Assembly: GCA_902729315.2 (NCBI GenBank)
Contig: LR746276.1
Location: forward strand, 2,834,169 to 2,898,168
Source of the DNA: Spirodela intermedia
Taxonomy: Eukaryota > Streptophyta > Magnoliopsida > Alismatales > Araceae
Direction of reading: 5' to 3'
DNA length: 64,000 bases
Part shown: positions 1-13,345 of the stretch, one piece after another
Layout of the letters: each line of letters starts with the position of its first letter
Numbering within the stretch: position 1 is the first letter of the stretch
Notes under the pieces: model-generated
What the model was told of the DNA's origin: nothing
The model's database searches: none
The model's input: the letters and a program-made list of their open reading frames with translations, nothing else
Program-made: the position numbers and the translations under genes

Positions 1-446
1 GATGATCCTGCGAGAGAATATGACGATTACCATCATTAAGTTCGTTAAAACCAAGGTAACGGTAGGTAGTACGGGTCTGGGCAGTGACATTACAAGGTAG
101 TCAGGGAAGTCATATTCCGCAGAAAATCCAAAGTTGAGCTCCCATTCACTATGTCACCTATACGCCTGAATGAACAACCAGCAAGAAATTAAAAAGATAA
201 CACCGTGCCGATAAACAGAAACAGTAATTACACTATTATGTAATAATTTCCATACGGTAAATAAGTTTTTGCTTGGTTAACGCATCGCGTGCAGAAGAAA
301 TATGTATGAGCAATGCGACCAGAACGGTGAATAAACTCACAAACTATTTAAGCTTCTAAGATTAGCTAAGCTTGACGGTATGGGCCCTTGGAAAGAATTG
401 CCTTGCAACCTCCTGTAACATGATTTTCAAGATTAGAAAGTCTTTC

Positions 447-483
<37 letters not shown>

Positions 484-3109
484 GCATGACAAGGAATGGC
501 AGAGTCATAATCCAAAAATTATTTCCACAGATGAAGCTTACAGATCTTGGAGATTTGTCAATGTCCCCATAAAGTCCGGTATTTTTCCAGTGAAATTATT
601 GTCCGAAGCCCAACTGTAACCAAGAGGATCAATGGCGTGAGTACATAGCTTTAACGTTCAATGGAAATTATGCCAAAATTTCGAGCATCTGACTTACAGC
701 ATCCTTAACTTCGTAAGATTAGAGAGGGATGATGGGATCTCACCACTCAGCCCAGAACTATCCAAGTACCTGCCAGTGAAAATATGGAGCAATCATCTCA
801 TCTTCCTACTGAAGACGCCAGGCCTGAATAATTCATTACAGGACTAGATTTGAACTTTGCCATTAATGCATTATTGATTTTACTATAAGCAGGACTAGAA
901 GCAGAGAGTGAACCACAAGAAGCAGGACTCACAGCTCCTCTAGATTTGACAGGTTTCCGAGTTCCGGAGGGAGTGAACCACTGAAGTTGTTTGTACCCAG
1001 CCCTCTGTACAAGGCAGAATAGATAAAGTTAATTTCACTGAAAATATAGCTGTACGGTGAACAGTCATATTGGGTAAAACGTCGTCAGAATCCTACGGCC
1101 ACCATGTGACAGAGATGGAATTCAAAGCACCCAAAGCAATATAAAGATCGGCTTCCATGCGTATGGATCTTACGCAAAATACGTTTCCCATCAATTATTC
1201 ATAAATATACCTTCAACGTCTACAAGAAAACTCGGTTTCCATATGTCATGTTTCTAGACTGAATTAATAGTTTTCCTTCCAATCAAACAGTAGGAACAAT
1301 CTGACTTATTGATCATTGTTTATTATTCTGAACGAATTTTAGAAAGGTTTTTTTGTGCCACTGAGTCCTGACATGCCCATTATGTATAAAAAAAATACCA
1401 GCTAAAGGCATAGAAGGTATATGCATTCTTTTAACGTAATAAGACGTAAAATACCTCCATAAAAATCAATAGAATGCACAACCGTTGCTAAAAAGTATCA
1501 TCTGGCCATGATCAGGGGACAGACAGTTCAATCGTGGAAAATAAGATTTTATCCATCAAACAGAAATTATCTAACTCCATAAATATTCAAATCATTTTTG
1601 GGATGCACTTTGAGGAGCGAAAAACCGGGCATAAAAAAATTCACACGCAAAGAAAAGCGGAGTCCCCAACTCTGACCAGCTAAGCAATAAATCAAACATC
1701 AAGGATAGGGATTTTACATTGCGACGAAACTGCTAAGTTGCCCCAGCTCTTTTGGGAGAGGCCCTGATAGTGCATTGATCCCAACACTCCTGAAAACGTG
1801 AAACAGAGCACGGTAGAGGTCAACCCCTTCTGCCCTGAAGAATGCTGATTACCAGCCTATTACTTACAGGCGCTGCAAGGATGTAAGGTTCCCCAAGAAT
1901 GCAGGGAGAGGACCGGTCAAATAGTTCTGATCCAGGTTACTGCCAACATAGAAAATGGCGCATCGTCAGTAACTTTCAGTCGCTGTTTTATTCATAGGTG
2001 TCTGCATCCAAGGTCATCAGGCGAAGAACCAGATGCAAAGGGGGGGCATATACAGGTGGGTGAGTTGAGTCAGATTCTGGAGCTCCTCTGGTACGGTTCC
2101 GACAACATTGAGGGCATATATCTTCCTGCAAGATCAGGGCAGATAGACAGATCGTCATTGTCCCCGCGGCATTGAGACCTTGAGATGAACAAGAACGGGG
2201 GTACGAACAATCTAGTAACGCGACAGGGAGCGCCGTCATTGAAGTTGCAGTTGCACGTGATGATTGGGTTGTTGTTGTCGTAGTTGCTTGCGCCGATCGC
2301 CAAGCCGCTGCACAGCTCGCCGCTGAGGTTCCAGCCGGTGGCTTGCAGGGACCAGCGCCTGAAGATGGCGTTCACCGCCTCGGCTGTCACCAAGGATCGG
2401 TGACGTTCACAAACCAGAACGAGTTAGCCTCACGATACTCGATAGAAACCCCAGCGCTTCTAAAATGCAGCAAATATTTCGGTCAAGCCCCATAAGCTTC
2501 AAAATGGACGGCGTAAAGCTTCGAACTAGCCAAAATTTATCTAGAATGGAGGTGAGCAAAGATTCACACGCCACTGCTGCCTAGAAATAGAAGTCCGACG
2601 ACCGAAGCCCACAGACTTGTGCGTCTGGGCCAAAACAGTCCAGCGCCGATACCTTCTGTGTGCCGAGACAGGAGCAGGTTACTTCCACTCTGGAGCACTG
2701 TGAGGGCTAATCAGAGCATCCGAGTGGTTAGGAGAGAGATCCGTATCGCTGTGCTCGGTCAAAACAAGGAGAGCCCGCGACCCAACCTCTCCCTAACTTC
2801 CCGGTTGAAGGAACCAAGAAGGAGAAACTTGAGAATTACGACTGGAGTTTAGCGATCTAGGCATCCATCCTAATTCCAGAGAAAGCTGACGTACAGAGGC
2901 TGAACTCTCCCCCCCCCCCCCTCCTCTTCACGCAGTCAGAAAACAGGGGCATATCACAGAGCCTCACCTTCGACCGGATCGGTCCCAGTTGTTGTAGCAG
3001 GGGACGGAGCCGGAGCTTGAGCCTGGCATCTCCCGACAAGGAAGAGCAGCAGGAAAAACCAGAGACAGAGACCAAGCACAGTACGAGATGGAGGCTTTGC
3101 CGCCCTCAT
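1..3109 (-). CDS. LRR receptor-like serine/threonine kinase, LRR-VIII-2 type (5' part; 3' end outside window)
   Basis: Exons read on the minus strand: 2968-3109, 2209-2383, 2054-2125, 1868-1939, 1718-1789, 933-1004, 698-769, 542-613, 341-412, 94-165 and the first 7 nt of another at 1-7. The start ATG at 3109 opens a signal peptide (MRAAKPPSRT, then a Leu/Phe-rich core to about residue 30). Exon 2 gives the N-terminal motif AVNAIFRRWSLQATGW and CNCNFNDGAPCRVTRL. Eight exons of exactly 72 nt, all in the same phase, each encode one leucine-rich repeat; an example is LDQNYLTGPLPAFLGNLTSL. All joins keep frame. The order matches plasma-membrane receptor kinases related to At1g56130/At1g56140, in which a malectin domain, a membrane span and a kinase would follow beyond the left edge. 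Ligand unknown. A (GA)n tract lies in the intron between exons 8 and 9. Confidence 0.9.
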
Positions 3110-4099
3110 CTCTCCAATCGCTCCCCTTCCTCGGAGCCCTTCAAACCTGAAGCAACAGAGCCTCACGGATTCCCACGGCTCTCTCCTCCGACGCGGGGGC
3201 CGGCTGCTTACAGAGTCGGAGAAGGAGGGAGGGAGGGAGGGAGGGAGGGAGAAACGTATCACGTATCCGTGGGAGGACGGACAGGAGGAAGGCAAGACCC
3301 CCCTTAACTACGTCCCTAATCATTATAGGCTCAGCTGCCTCTGTTTTCATGCATCGTTTTGGCTTCAAAAGTCAGCCACGTGAGGAAGAAATATACGCGC
3401 CGTCGGGGAAGAAGGGCATTTAAATATTTCTCGTTTCGCCCATGCAGGCTGAGGTGTTCAATTTTACGAGGTAAGGGCCGGAACGTGTTCAACTTTACCA
3501 TAGCGCACAGCGGGAACCGTTCAAGTCAAAAGGCGACAACGGCGTGTGGGCCAACGATGACGTGGTCGTCTCATTCGTCCACCTCCTCTCAAACGGCCAG
3601 AAAACAAGAACCTGAGACTCAAGGACTTTTGAGCAAAATTGACCCCTAGTTGGCTGGTCGTATATTTGAGAAAAGCTCTAGAGTCATCATTAAAGATGAA
3701 GTTGGAAGCTAGATTTTAACAGGGAAATCAAATTATTCTGACTAGCAACTTATGTGAAGTCTTCAGCAATCACAAGCCTTGAAACGTGCAGAAGTTCAAG
3801 AAATCAAGATCAATCAGTTGGCAACTTATCATCAAGAGGTCCATAGTGAAATATTTTCTTCATTTCTTTGTAATTATCACTCATGAGAGTTGATACCCAT
3901 AATCAATCGTTTGATTTTATAAATCACATCATATAATTAGTGTTTCATTGAAAACTCAATGAGAGATAAGCCTTTATAACTAAAAGTAAAACACAGTTTT
4001 ATAATCAAACACAAGAACATAGTTGTTTTGTTAAAATGTAGGTCAAGGAAATTGAACCATTATAAAAATTATAGTGTCATTTATGAGATCAATGATTAT
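3110..4099. other. 5' flank of the LRR kinase, then AT-rich spacer
   Basis: This stretch holds the upstream region of the receptor kinase, including a (GGGA)n tract at about 3225-3252 just upstream of its start. From about 3650 it becomes AT-rich. I see no gene. The short open frames here have low-complexity composition. The right part may be the decayed 5' LTR of the copia element that follows. Confidence 0.5.
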
Positions 4100-6780
4100 A
4101 AAAATTATATATAATCAATTCAACCCCCTTTCGTCTGAGTGTTGCCATAAAACGAATAATAAGTAGTGTCGCATTCTAACTCAATTATAGGTATGAAATT
4201 TCTATTAAGGAGCAGATCCAAAATAGTTAGGGTTTCTAGCTGGAACATTGAAGAAAGATCAGTTCACATTATTTACTATCCAATAGATCTCATTATTCTT
4301 TTTGAAATAATAAGATGACTATTTTCTTTCATTTGAATGATTATAAATTCTAAAAAAATATTATGAATAAGCCATTCTAAATTAATAATAGTTTTAATGA
4401 TCAAAGAAGATATATTTTATCATTGAAAGTTTGTGCAAGGAATTTTTTGATTTGTGCATTAAATCCTAAGGAATTTAATAGAATTTAAATCTTTGGCATA
4501 ACAAAGAAAATTTAAGATAAATTACAAGTTGCAAATGAAGAAAAAATCCAAATAAAAATTGTAGGATATAGATCAATTAGTGCATAAATATGAAATATTT
4601 CCCATGACATAAATGGAGTCCATTAAATGCGTTTGATCGCTTTACTGAAATCATAAATGGTATGAAATATTTAGGAAGAGCATACAACACTTATAATATG
4701 AATAGAATTTTTTTGAGAACACTTACTCCAATATGGAAACCAAAGGTGACTGCGAGTGAGGAAGATAAGGATTGGAGAAAAAAGTAATTAGATGAATTAT
4801 TGGGTTCCTGATTATCTTATGAAATTGGTTTCAATAGGCCTTCATTAAATACGAAGAAAAATTATCAGAAAGTTGCAGACATTTAGATCTGCGGATACTA
4901 AGGAACAAGACTGATTCTAATATCAACGAAAGTCTTGAGAAGTTAGCTACGATTAGCAGAAGATTGAAGAAATTTATAGCTAAAGAGGGGAACTCTAAAG
5001 GATTTAGGAAACTCTCGAAAAATAACTTTTTTTGCACAAATATAATTATAAATGAAATCCTTTCTTTTTGAATGCAGGAAACCAAAACCATGTTAAGAAT
5101 AAAACAATTATCGAGAAGGATAAAAAGAAAAAGGCTAATAATTGGAAACTTGGAGCCAAGAAGATGAGGTGTCCTCAGATTTTGAAATGAAGAAAATGCT
5201 AATAATTGGCTTGCTGCTCATGAAACAATGATATGTAATGATCTGTCTGAAAGAAATTCTCCTGTTGAAGAATTACAAGAATCTATTGGTGAAATTGTAA
5301 AGGTTTTAAGGAAATAAGGCATGATAAAGAAAATGACCAAATAAAACTTATCATTAAAAGAAAGTCTGCAATCAATTTCTGAAAAATATGATCATCAGTC
5401 TACTATTGATAAACAGATAAACATAAATAGATTTTAGATTTCCTCACATAGTAGAACAAAGAACATGGATTATAATTAGAAATATTAAATGCAGAAAAAA
5501 AAAAAGACGTAGATAGGAAGGAAACTTTAGAAGTACTGAAGAAAGAAAACACTGTACTAAAGACTGTAGTCAACTGAAGTTTAATCAGATGACAGAAACC
5601 GAAGATACGGATCTAAATCGGGAAGGAATCGGATATTTTATATGGCCAAAAGAAAGAGGAAGGAAATCCGTTAACATAAATACAAAAAAAATATCGTATT
5701 GTCAAGAATTTTCGTTATCTGAATGTACACACTGACGTTAGAGTACAAAAATCCACAAAAGAAACGAGTGATGGGTTACAAAAAATAATTAGATACTTTT
5801 ATAAGCGTAAATCCTAAACGCAAATGGATTTCATATTATTTAAGAATTTAAGGAGACTCAAGTCTATAAATGGATGTTCAAGGCACAAAACATTAGAAAG
5901 AAGATAGCTAACCTCATAAATTAAGAAAGAATGAGGACAAGTAGCATATGGAGATATCAGGAAAGGAAGGATTATGGGATATCGTGATATAAAACTTAAA
6001 AATTACATCTTCAATAGATATTTTATGTATGTTAAGATATTAACTTATAATCTAATTAGTATAAGTTAAGTTTGCAATAAGTTTTGAATTTGAAGCATAT
6101 CTTAGAGGAAAACAAACTAGGAAGAGTCATAAATCCAAAGACGTGATCACTATGAAAAAAACCCAAAGAACTAGTACTTGGATCTCTTTGGACTATCTTA
6201 GTTGGTCAGCTTTGGAAGAAAATAAAATAGATTTTTTATCGTTGATAATTATATAAGATATACTTGGGTACTTTTCCTGGAACACAGATAAAAACCATTA
6301 AGGCATCTGAGAAGTTCAGCTAAAAATTAGAAAATGAGAAATATATAAAAATTAAATGAATTAAAAGTGATCATGAAAGAGATTTTGAAAGTCCGAAGTT
6401 TATAACATTCCATGATGGCCAAGAAATTGGCACGAATTTTCATATAATAGAAAAATGGAAAACTAGTGGACATATTTGGAAATGTTTTGCTCTCGGCAAT
6501 AGCAGTTGAGCAAAGCCAAGTGATAGTGAAAGAGGACATAATAAAATAGAACTAGTAGCTTTGAGTATAGTGACGAGAGATGGATCAAACTTACAGGAAG
6601 AAAGATGGTACTTAAGCTAGCCAACAGGAGGAAAAATTGGAATAATCCATTTATAGGGGAGCTACACCGGCTCAGAAATAAAATAAAAATAAATCTCACA
6701 CGAGGAGTGGAACATCTGGCAACTGTTTCCAGTGTTCTTTTTATTGTTTGATCTTTTGCTCGATCAAGAAGATACAAGGG
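4100..6780 (+). mobile_element. decayed Ty1/copia retrotransposon (LTR end, gag, integrase fragments)
   Basis: The stretch near 4107 (caattcaacccccttt) resembles the 3' end of a copia-type LTR. Around 4620-4830 the plus strand reads as a gag (UBN2-like) remnant: FDRFTEIINGMKYLGRAY, then a stretch ending LDELLGS, interrupted by stops. A Lys-rich gag segment follows near 5110-5160. Around 6170-6440 there is an integrase remnant, including LGTFPGTQIKTIKASEKF and IKSDHERDFESPKF, matching the core region around the catalytic Asp/Glu of copia integrases. The order gag then integrase fits copia. Many stops and frameshifts make it non-functional. Ends were not determined, and a reverse transcriptase was not found. 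Confidence 0.7.
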
Positions 6781-6901
6781 AGCATATGACTACAACTATT
6801 TAACAGATGCTCGAGAAAAAGGGAGAAAGGAACTGAAAAAAGAAGAATTGATAATATATCACGCATCTTCTCCATGAAAAAACTAAGACCATCATATCCC
6901 A

Positions 6902-9900
6902 TCATCTTTTCTGAGAAAGAGAGCAGAAAAGCCCAGAAGAATCTGCAGCGATCTCTGCAATCTCACAAACTGGGCATATCTGACTTTGCACTGCTGGCAC
7001 AAAATGCGCCCCACAGTAAGGACAAGACACATACTTTTGGCCACGGTATATGGGCACAAAAGTTGCAGCACATACCACAAAGGGGTTCCTGAAATCATAG
7101 TTTAGCTTATAGGAATCTTGTTTATCTCCGCTGGCCTGGATAACTTGCCTCGCTCTCTTTGCATGCACCTCAAGTGTTGGGTTGGTATCCAGCAACATTC
7201 TTGCAAAGTTGGCTGCTGTACTGAAATTTTCCCCCTTGAAGCAAATGGTCATTGCACTGACCAGTGCGAGCCTCAAGTGGCTCATCTGAAGTTTGCAGTT
7301 TGTGAAGTATGCTGCTAACTCTAGCTGGCGTGCCAGGTTATCTTTGCTCTCCTTTCTCCTGACCTCCATCCTTAACCCGAGAACATATTCCCTCGTAATC
7401 TCTATGAGTTCTTTCACTTCATCAACATCCTTTCTCTGATCTACAACAAGAAGAGGCATCGTGTGCAAAATGTTGAGGAACAACCGCAAGGCTTCAGAGA
7501 ATTTCCCCTCTGTGGTGGCCTTGTAGGCAAGCTTAAGTTTCTCCTCCAACTGAGAAAACCTGAAAACAAGTGCTGGAGGGTGTCTCACATTAGAATCATC
7601 AGTCTCATTCCAGTCTTTCTCAAGTGCCAGTGATATCACAGGCGTCTGAGCAAATGAAGGCAAATAGGAAGAACTTCCGATGTATAAATCCATGAATAAC
7701 ACCTTTAATGGCGCAAAGTTCTTTATTCCCAATTGACGGCCTAGTAAGCGCATTGCAGTGTCAAAGTTGCCTGCTGCCACATGTTCACCAGCTAAGGATG
7801 ACTGCTGAATCCATATTTGGCTGACAGGCATGCCAGGGTTTGGAGTGACAAAAATAGAATCGTAAGAACTGAGTGCAGCCTTTGGAACACCAACATCAGG
7901 TGGAAGTTCGAGATCTTCCAAGTCCCATCCTCCTCCTCCCTCATCAATTTCTTCATTCGCTTCAGCATCCTCAATACCTGTTCCAATGTCTCCACTCCGA
8001 ATTGCATGTTCAATGTCAGGAATATCCAAGTCTCCGTCACCCCAATCTGCAACACCACCTTCTTCGTCGTCCTCGTGGCCAGACCTTCTAGCATTATCCA
8101 CATCACCATCAAAAATACCTTCCATGACTCGCAACAGTGGCCAATCTCCAGAGCAAAGTAGTGGAGATGGTGGAATCAGGAGATTAGGAACTTTCCCGCG
8201 TGGCACAGTAGGAATGTTATCCCCCAGCTCAGTTGCAAGCCTAACCGCATCATCTGTGAATCCATGAACAGAAGCTGTGACATATGCAAGGGGCAATTGA
8301 CCAGCAGCCTCCAAGATCTTCACACGTTCCTCTACATCACCCAAATACAGTGCATCATGGAACTGACCCATCACGTCATTCTTAATCTCCGCAATCTTCA
8401 TCATCTTGGAAAGCTTTTCAATGTTCCCAGTAACAAGATACAGAAAAGACAGCCTTTCAAAGTTTTTTGTCCTCTGATATGCATATTCCACAATGCTAGT
8501 GTTCCCTTGCCGGAGAGCCTCAATCCCAAGCTTATACCAGAGGTCCTTCTCATCGATTTCCTTGGCAGAAGCAACCGCTATCTGGATGTTACCACTCTCA
8601 AGAGCCAAGTTGAATCGCAACCTCTCATCTTTGACAAAATGTAGAGCAACTTCTGGGTACCCTTTCTGTTGAAGATATGCGATCACAGCCCGCCCACAGA
8701 GCTGCGAGTTCCTGATCATACTCATGACCAGATCATATCTTTTTCTTAGGAGGGACAGTTTAAAAATGTATTCACTGGCGTCAACTGTTAAGACACCACT
8801 CTTTCCATCTCTATCCAGGAAATAGATATTGTTACCGGACACCCTTGTAATGTATATTGGAGCATCCAACGTTCTAATAATTCCACTATCGCCATTTGGA
8901 AGACAGTACTTTATGTGATTTACAGTACTATATATGAAGACGTTATTGTCATCCCAGGCACCACTTTTGACACGGATTGTTTCATTAAGTGTAGATCTGT
9001 GGACAAGTTTCTTGCTAGCTATAACAATGGCGTGTTTACTGAGTAAAGCAACAGCCTCTATGTCGCCTGACCAAACCACATACCTTACAGAAGGAGTCTG
9101 GAGTTCCGCAAGGACTGACCTTTGCTGAAGATCAAAAATGACGACCTTATCCTCTGCTTTGCACAGTAAATTCCCTGCTCCAGCATAAAAAATGGCATCA
9201 GCGGCAAGAGGGAGAGCACACTTCTTCACAACCTCATTGTTTAAGTTCTTCACAACGGCCTCGTTGGTTGTCTTGTCGAGAACTGCAAATCTATTGCGAC
9301 CCAAGAAAACAGCTGAGGCCCCTGGGCCTTTCCTTCCACCCTGTACAGAATCATTCCTTCCAGTAGCACCCTTGGGTATCATAAGGAGTTCATAAGATCC
9401 ACCATCCACATCAGAACACATGAGAAGAGCATTCTCCACAGGGTTGTAAGACAAAGTCCTGGGAGCCTGATTTAAACTAGTTGAACCAGGTCGCCCAATG
9501 GAAAGCACTTGGCTATCCTTGCAAGATGAGAATTCATAGAGATGAAGAAACCGATCTTTGCAGTAGTACAAAGAGTCCCCACTCACCGAGAACGCAGGGC
9601 GTTCTCTTTCTAGCTTAAAAACGATCATGCCACTGTCATGCCCAGCAGCGAGGAGATTCATCTCCGGGTGTGCAGCGAGTATCCAGAAACGGTCATGCTC
9701 ACGTCGGAAAGTCTGAACACCAGTGCGTTTAGTAGCATCCCAGACACGGATACTTTTGTCCTCGGAATTAGAAATAATGATATCTTGCTTCTCATGGAAG
9801 ATCACGCATGATACATTATTTATGTGCCCTCTTAACGTGTCCACCTCCCAAGCTATTGTATCTGCCAGAAAAAAGTTTGAAGTCAAATGGATAATAAGCT

Positions 9901-12106
9901 CCCCATTCTATGGTTATATGACAGCAAACCAATGCAATATATATGGCTTCATCAGATTAAAGGCAACTATGTTTCAAAGCCTAGCGCTAGCAACGTCTGG
10001 TAGAGAAAGATCTCACGGTAAAATGTAGGATCATCCTCAAATAGAAAGAATAGGAATCACATCAGGCTACTATCTTTAGGATGTAACATATGAAAAATTA
10101 GAAATAAAAGGAGAATATCAAAATAAAATAAAGAGAATGGTACTAACGAGGTTAATAATCATGTAAACGAGGAGAGGGAAACCAGAGGATCCACATTGAG
10201 AATGCTCGAGGATCTTCTTTGATTGAAGAGAGATCTAGGACAACCTGAAAAGGGCCTGAGTAAACCACGGATGCATCTGCTGGCATTGTGATCCACAACT
10301 GGGGTAGTCTCAAGTTGTCTGTATGATCAGCTATCAATCTTCAGACAACCCCAAAAGAGAGAATCAGTCATTTCTCTTGGAGAGATAGGTGGTCTTTAAT
10401 AAGATGGTTTTCAGACGAGTACCCTTCATTTTTTTTTTCTCCCTGCGGATTCAGAGACTTGCCTTCATATTAGTGGACGTTTTCTCTCCCATTTCTAATG
10501 GCACTAGAAAACGAAAAAGAAAAAAATTCATATGAAAAGATGCATCCAAACTTATCGAGTGCCATATCACTCATCTGGCACCTCGTCGAGTTTTTAAAGA
10601 AAAAAAAAACAAGATAATCAGAAATATTACAGGAGAAATGAAGTCTCACTGATTACCCTTCATTCTCCACAGCTTCACTTGACGATCATCTGCTCCAGAA
10701 ACTATGAGAGGAAGGGTAGGATGGAAAGAGGCCCAGTTAACGCCGCGGTCATGGCCTTCCAAAACATGCTTTACAATTGCTTCAGTGGCCCCAAATAAAT
10801 CTGTGTTTATCTGGCCAAGTCCCAAAACGTCATCAACAGGGGACACCGTTTTTTTCCTCAGGGCCCCAATGTCCCAGACACGAACAGTTTGATCCAGTGA
10901 TGCTGAAACAACAAGGTCCTCCTTATGATGGAATGATGCACACATGACAAAGTGATTATGTCCAGTTAATACAGCAACGCAACTCCGCGACTGCCAGTTC
11001 CATATTCTAATGGTTAGATCGTCACTAGCACTAACAATCCAAGGACATTCGCCATGAAACTGCACAGTGCGTATATAGTCAAGGTGTCCATGAAGAGTAA
11101 ATAGGCACCGATGAGTCTTGTAGTTCCAGACTTTGATCCCGCAGTCATCTCCTGCAACACGAACGAACAGCTTTTCACGATGTTGTACAGCCACAAGAGA
11201 TTCAGACACAACTTTCGTGGTTGATGCGTTCCAATCCAGAGAACAGGCAAAAAATAAAAAAGCCCATGTTAAGAACACCAATGCATCATGAGGAACATTA
11301 AGAAGTTATCAACCCATGGGAAATGTAAGAGTTGTGTGACTCCATCAACATGAGCACAAAGTAAGATTAGGGAGTGACGATAATGTGATGACTAATTATC
11401 TACACTGGATAAAGGGGAAATAATTTATTTCATGCCATATGAACATGAAAGGGGAAATAGCATTGATTAATAACATTGACTAGGTAAAATGCTCCTTGTG
11501 GATGGCTATTTTCAGGAAAGGCTATGGAGTCTGTAAGAAGGCCAACGTGTAAGAGTTCTGCAGGGCAGTGACCCCTGTAATGGAGAAATATTCGACATCT
11601 TACCGATCAGCCTGGTTTCTACCATAAACTCCTCGACTTTTGATTATCACAGTCAGTAACATAGGTCGCTCGCAGCATGTTTTGCGATCAAAACGAGGAT
11701 AATGCGGAAAGAGACAAATCTCAAGCTGGATCTGATATGCGTGATAATTAACTCAATTTACAAACCATAATCGAGATATAGTACGAAGAACATGGGTCAG
11801 CAGATCAAGCTTCAAACCCGGGAGAGGAATGGAATGAATTCAGAGCCACCGCTGGGAAGGGAGGAAGGGGTGGGGGGGTGGGGAGGTTGGTCGTTCACCT
11901 CCGGAAACGAAAAGAGGCTGAGAATTGTGGAAATGGACACTGCGTACGGCTCCCTCATGCTCTTCGAACCGGTCGATCAGAACGCCCATACGGTAATCCC
12001 AGAGCTGGATCACCCCGCTGTGCAAGCTCGCCAGGATCCATGGCCGCTTACTGTGGAAACTAAGCCCCTTCACCCGGCTGCTCTTCGTTTCGAACTTGGT
12101 CAGCAT
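6902..12106 (-). CDS. COPA: coatomer subunit alpha (alpha-COP)
   Basis: Join on the minus strand of 11899-12106, 10657-11151 and 6902-9861; 3663 nt including TGA, 1220 residues, close to the roughly 1216 usual in plants. It is the largest subunit of the COPI coat, which acts in Golgi-to-ER and intra-Golgi vesicle traffic and reads KKXX sorting signals. The canonical N-terminus [18 protein letters not shown] starts at 12106; the in-frame GTG 9 nt upstream is not used. Residues 1 to about 320 form WD40 blades (for example [14 protein letters not shown] and [14 protein letters not shown]). A WD-associated middle region and a very acidic linker follow. The C-terminal COPI domain ends with a Cys pair motif ([12 protein letters not shown]). 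Introns of 747 and 795 bp interrupt only the WD40 part. All joins are in phase, with no sign of decay. Confidence 0.96.
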
Positions 12107-13103
12107 CGTCTCCACTCCCTACTCCTCACCTTCACCGGTAGTCTCGCCTCAAAACCCTATCCAGCAGCCCGAAGCACAGAAGAATAGATCATAGAAAGAG
12201 AACAATGACGACGCAGCAACTGGACAGGCCCCGCGGGGGCAGTGAAGAGCAGGAAGGAGACGGGGATCTCTGCGAGAAGTATCTGAGATCCGAGCGGAAG
12301 GCAAAAGATTCCCACGTGGCTGAAGCCCAGCCTCCTCATCTTCCTCCAGTTACTTATCGAAGATCTCAACACCTCCAAAATCAGTCATTAGCGTCCGTTG
12401 ATTATGGTGAAATTAGTGTCGGCACCTGCCAGTGAGGCGTGTTGGCCGTAGTTCAGTAGATTGTCTGGGTTGACTTCTTTGACACGAGGTAGTCCCCACC
12501 CCAAACAAGTATAATGCGTTGAAATATTTAGTGGTTGACTTTCTATTTTATACTTTGTGGTAAAGGTCGTCGATGTAGTAATTTGAAGTGGCCAACTAGC
12601 ACAAAGACATCTGGCCTGATAGCTACATTGACTCAATAGGCATTGACCATACGAGGTGGATGATCTGGTCCCCTTGACTTCGCCCTTCCTCTCTCTCTCT
12701 CTCTCTCTCTCTTTCATTCTTCTTGCTTGGGGGTGGCTTCTGTCTGTTTGTTGGGAAGAAGCTGCATCAAGATAGCCATTGTCTGATGTAGGTGGTGAGA
12801 GAACTGCACATATCTCATTTATGGTATATTCGCATACGAAAGCTGAATAGCTTCTGGCCCATGGGAACTTCATGCTCAAAAGTTGACTTATCGTCAATTA
12901 GTGTTGAGTCGGATGTCAAAGGAGCTCGAACGATGTCGGGGGCTTTGACGAAAAAGTCAATGAGCATCAACACCAAAGAATGGAGAAAGGAGAGGTTTGG
13001 ACTCAAAGTTCAATGAGACTCGACGAGGAGTTTCACAGGAGTTTAGAGAGAGAGAGAGAGAGAGATGGGAATGGCGGAAGAGGCTCTGAAGAAATGGCCG
13101 TCC
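12107..13103. other. spacer upstream of alpha-COP, downstream of GART
   Basis: This interval must hold the alpha-COP promoter and leader and the GART 3' UTR, both on the minus strand. It contains a (CT)n tract at 12689-12712 and a (GA)n tract at 13045-13065. A 169-codon open frame on the minus strand crosses the (CT)n tract (giving an ERERER stretch). It has no recognisable domain, so I do not call it a gene. Confidence 0.6.
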
Positions 13104-13302
13104 TCAACTGTACTCATCTGGGTCGTCCCGGCTCTGGATGAGCGGGACGCCATCGTCTCTCCAGGAGATTCTCCCTTCGCAGAGGGCCTCCACAGCCTGT
13201 GTGTACAGCTTGTGCTCCTGGAACAAGAGAGACGCGAGTCAGAAGAAAACAGGGATGACCAAGAGGAGTGAGAACGAGCGCCAATATCGTCTCAGTACAT
13301 AT

Positions 13303-13345
<43 letters not shown>

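Noticed and set aside
3017..3307. Plus-strand frame opposite the first exon of the receptor kinase
   Set aside because: It is antisense to the signal-peptide exon and crosses the (GGGA)n tract; no support as a gene.
12388..12897. 169-codon open frame on the minus strand upstream of alpha-COP
   Set aside because: It runs through a (CT)n tract giving ERERER, has no domain or homology I recognise, and sits in promoter DNA.
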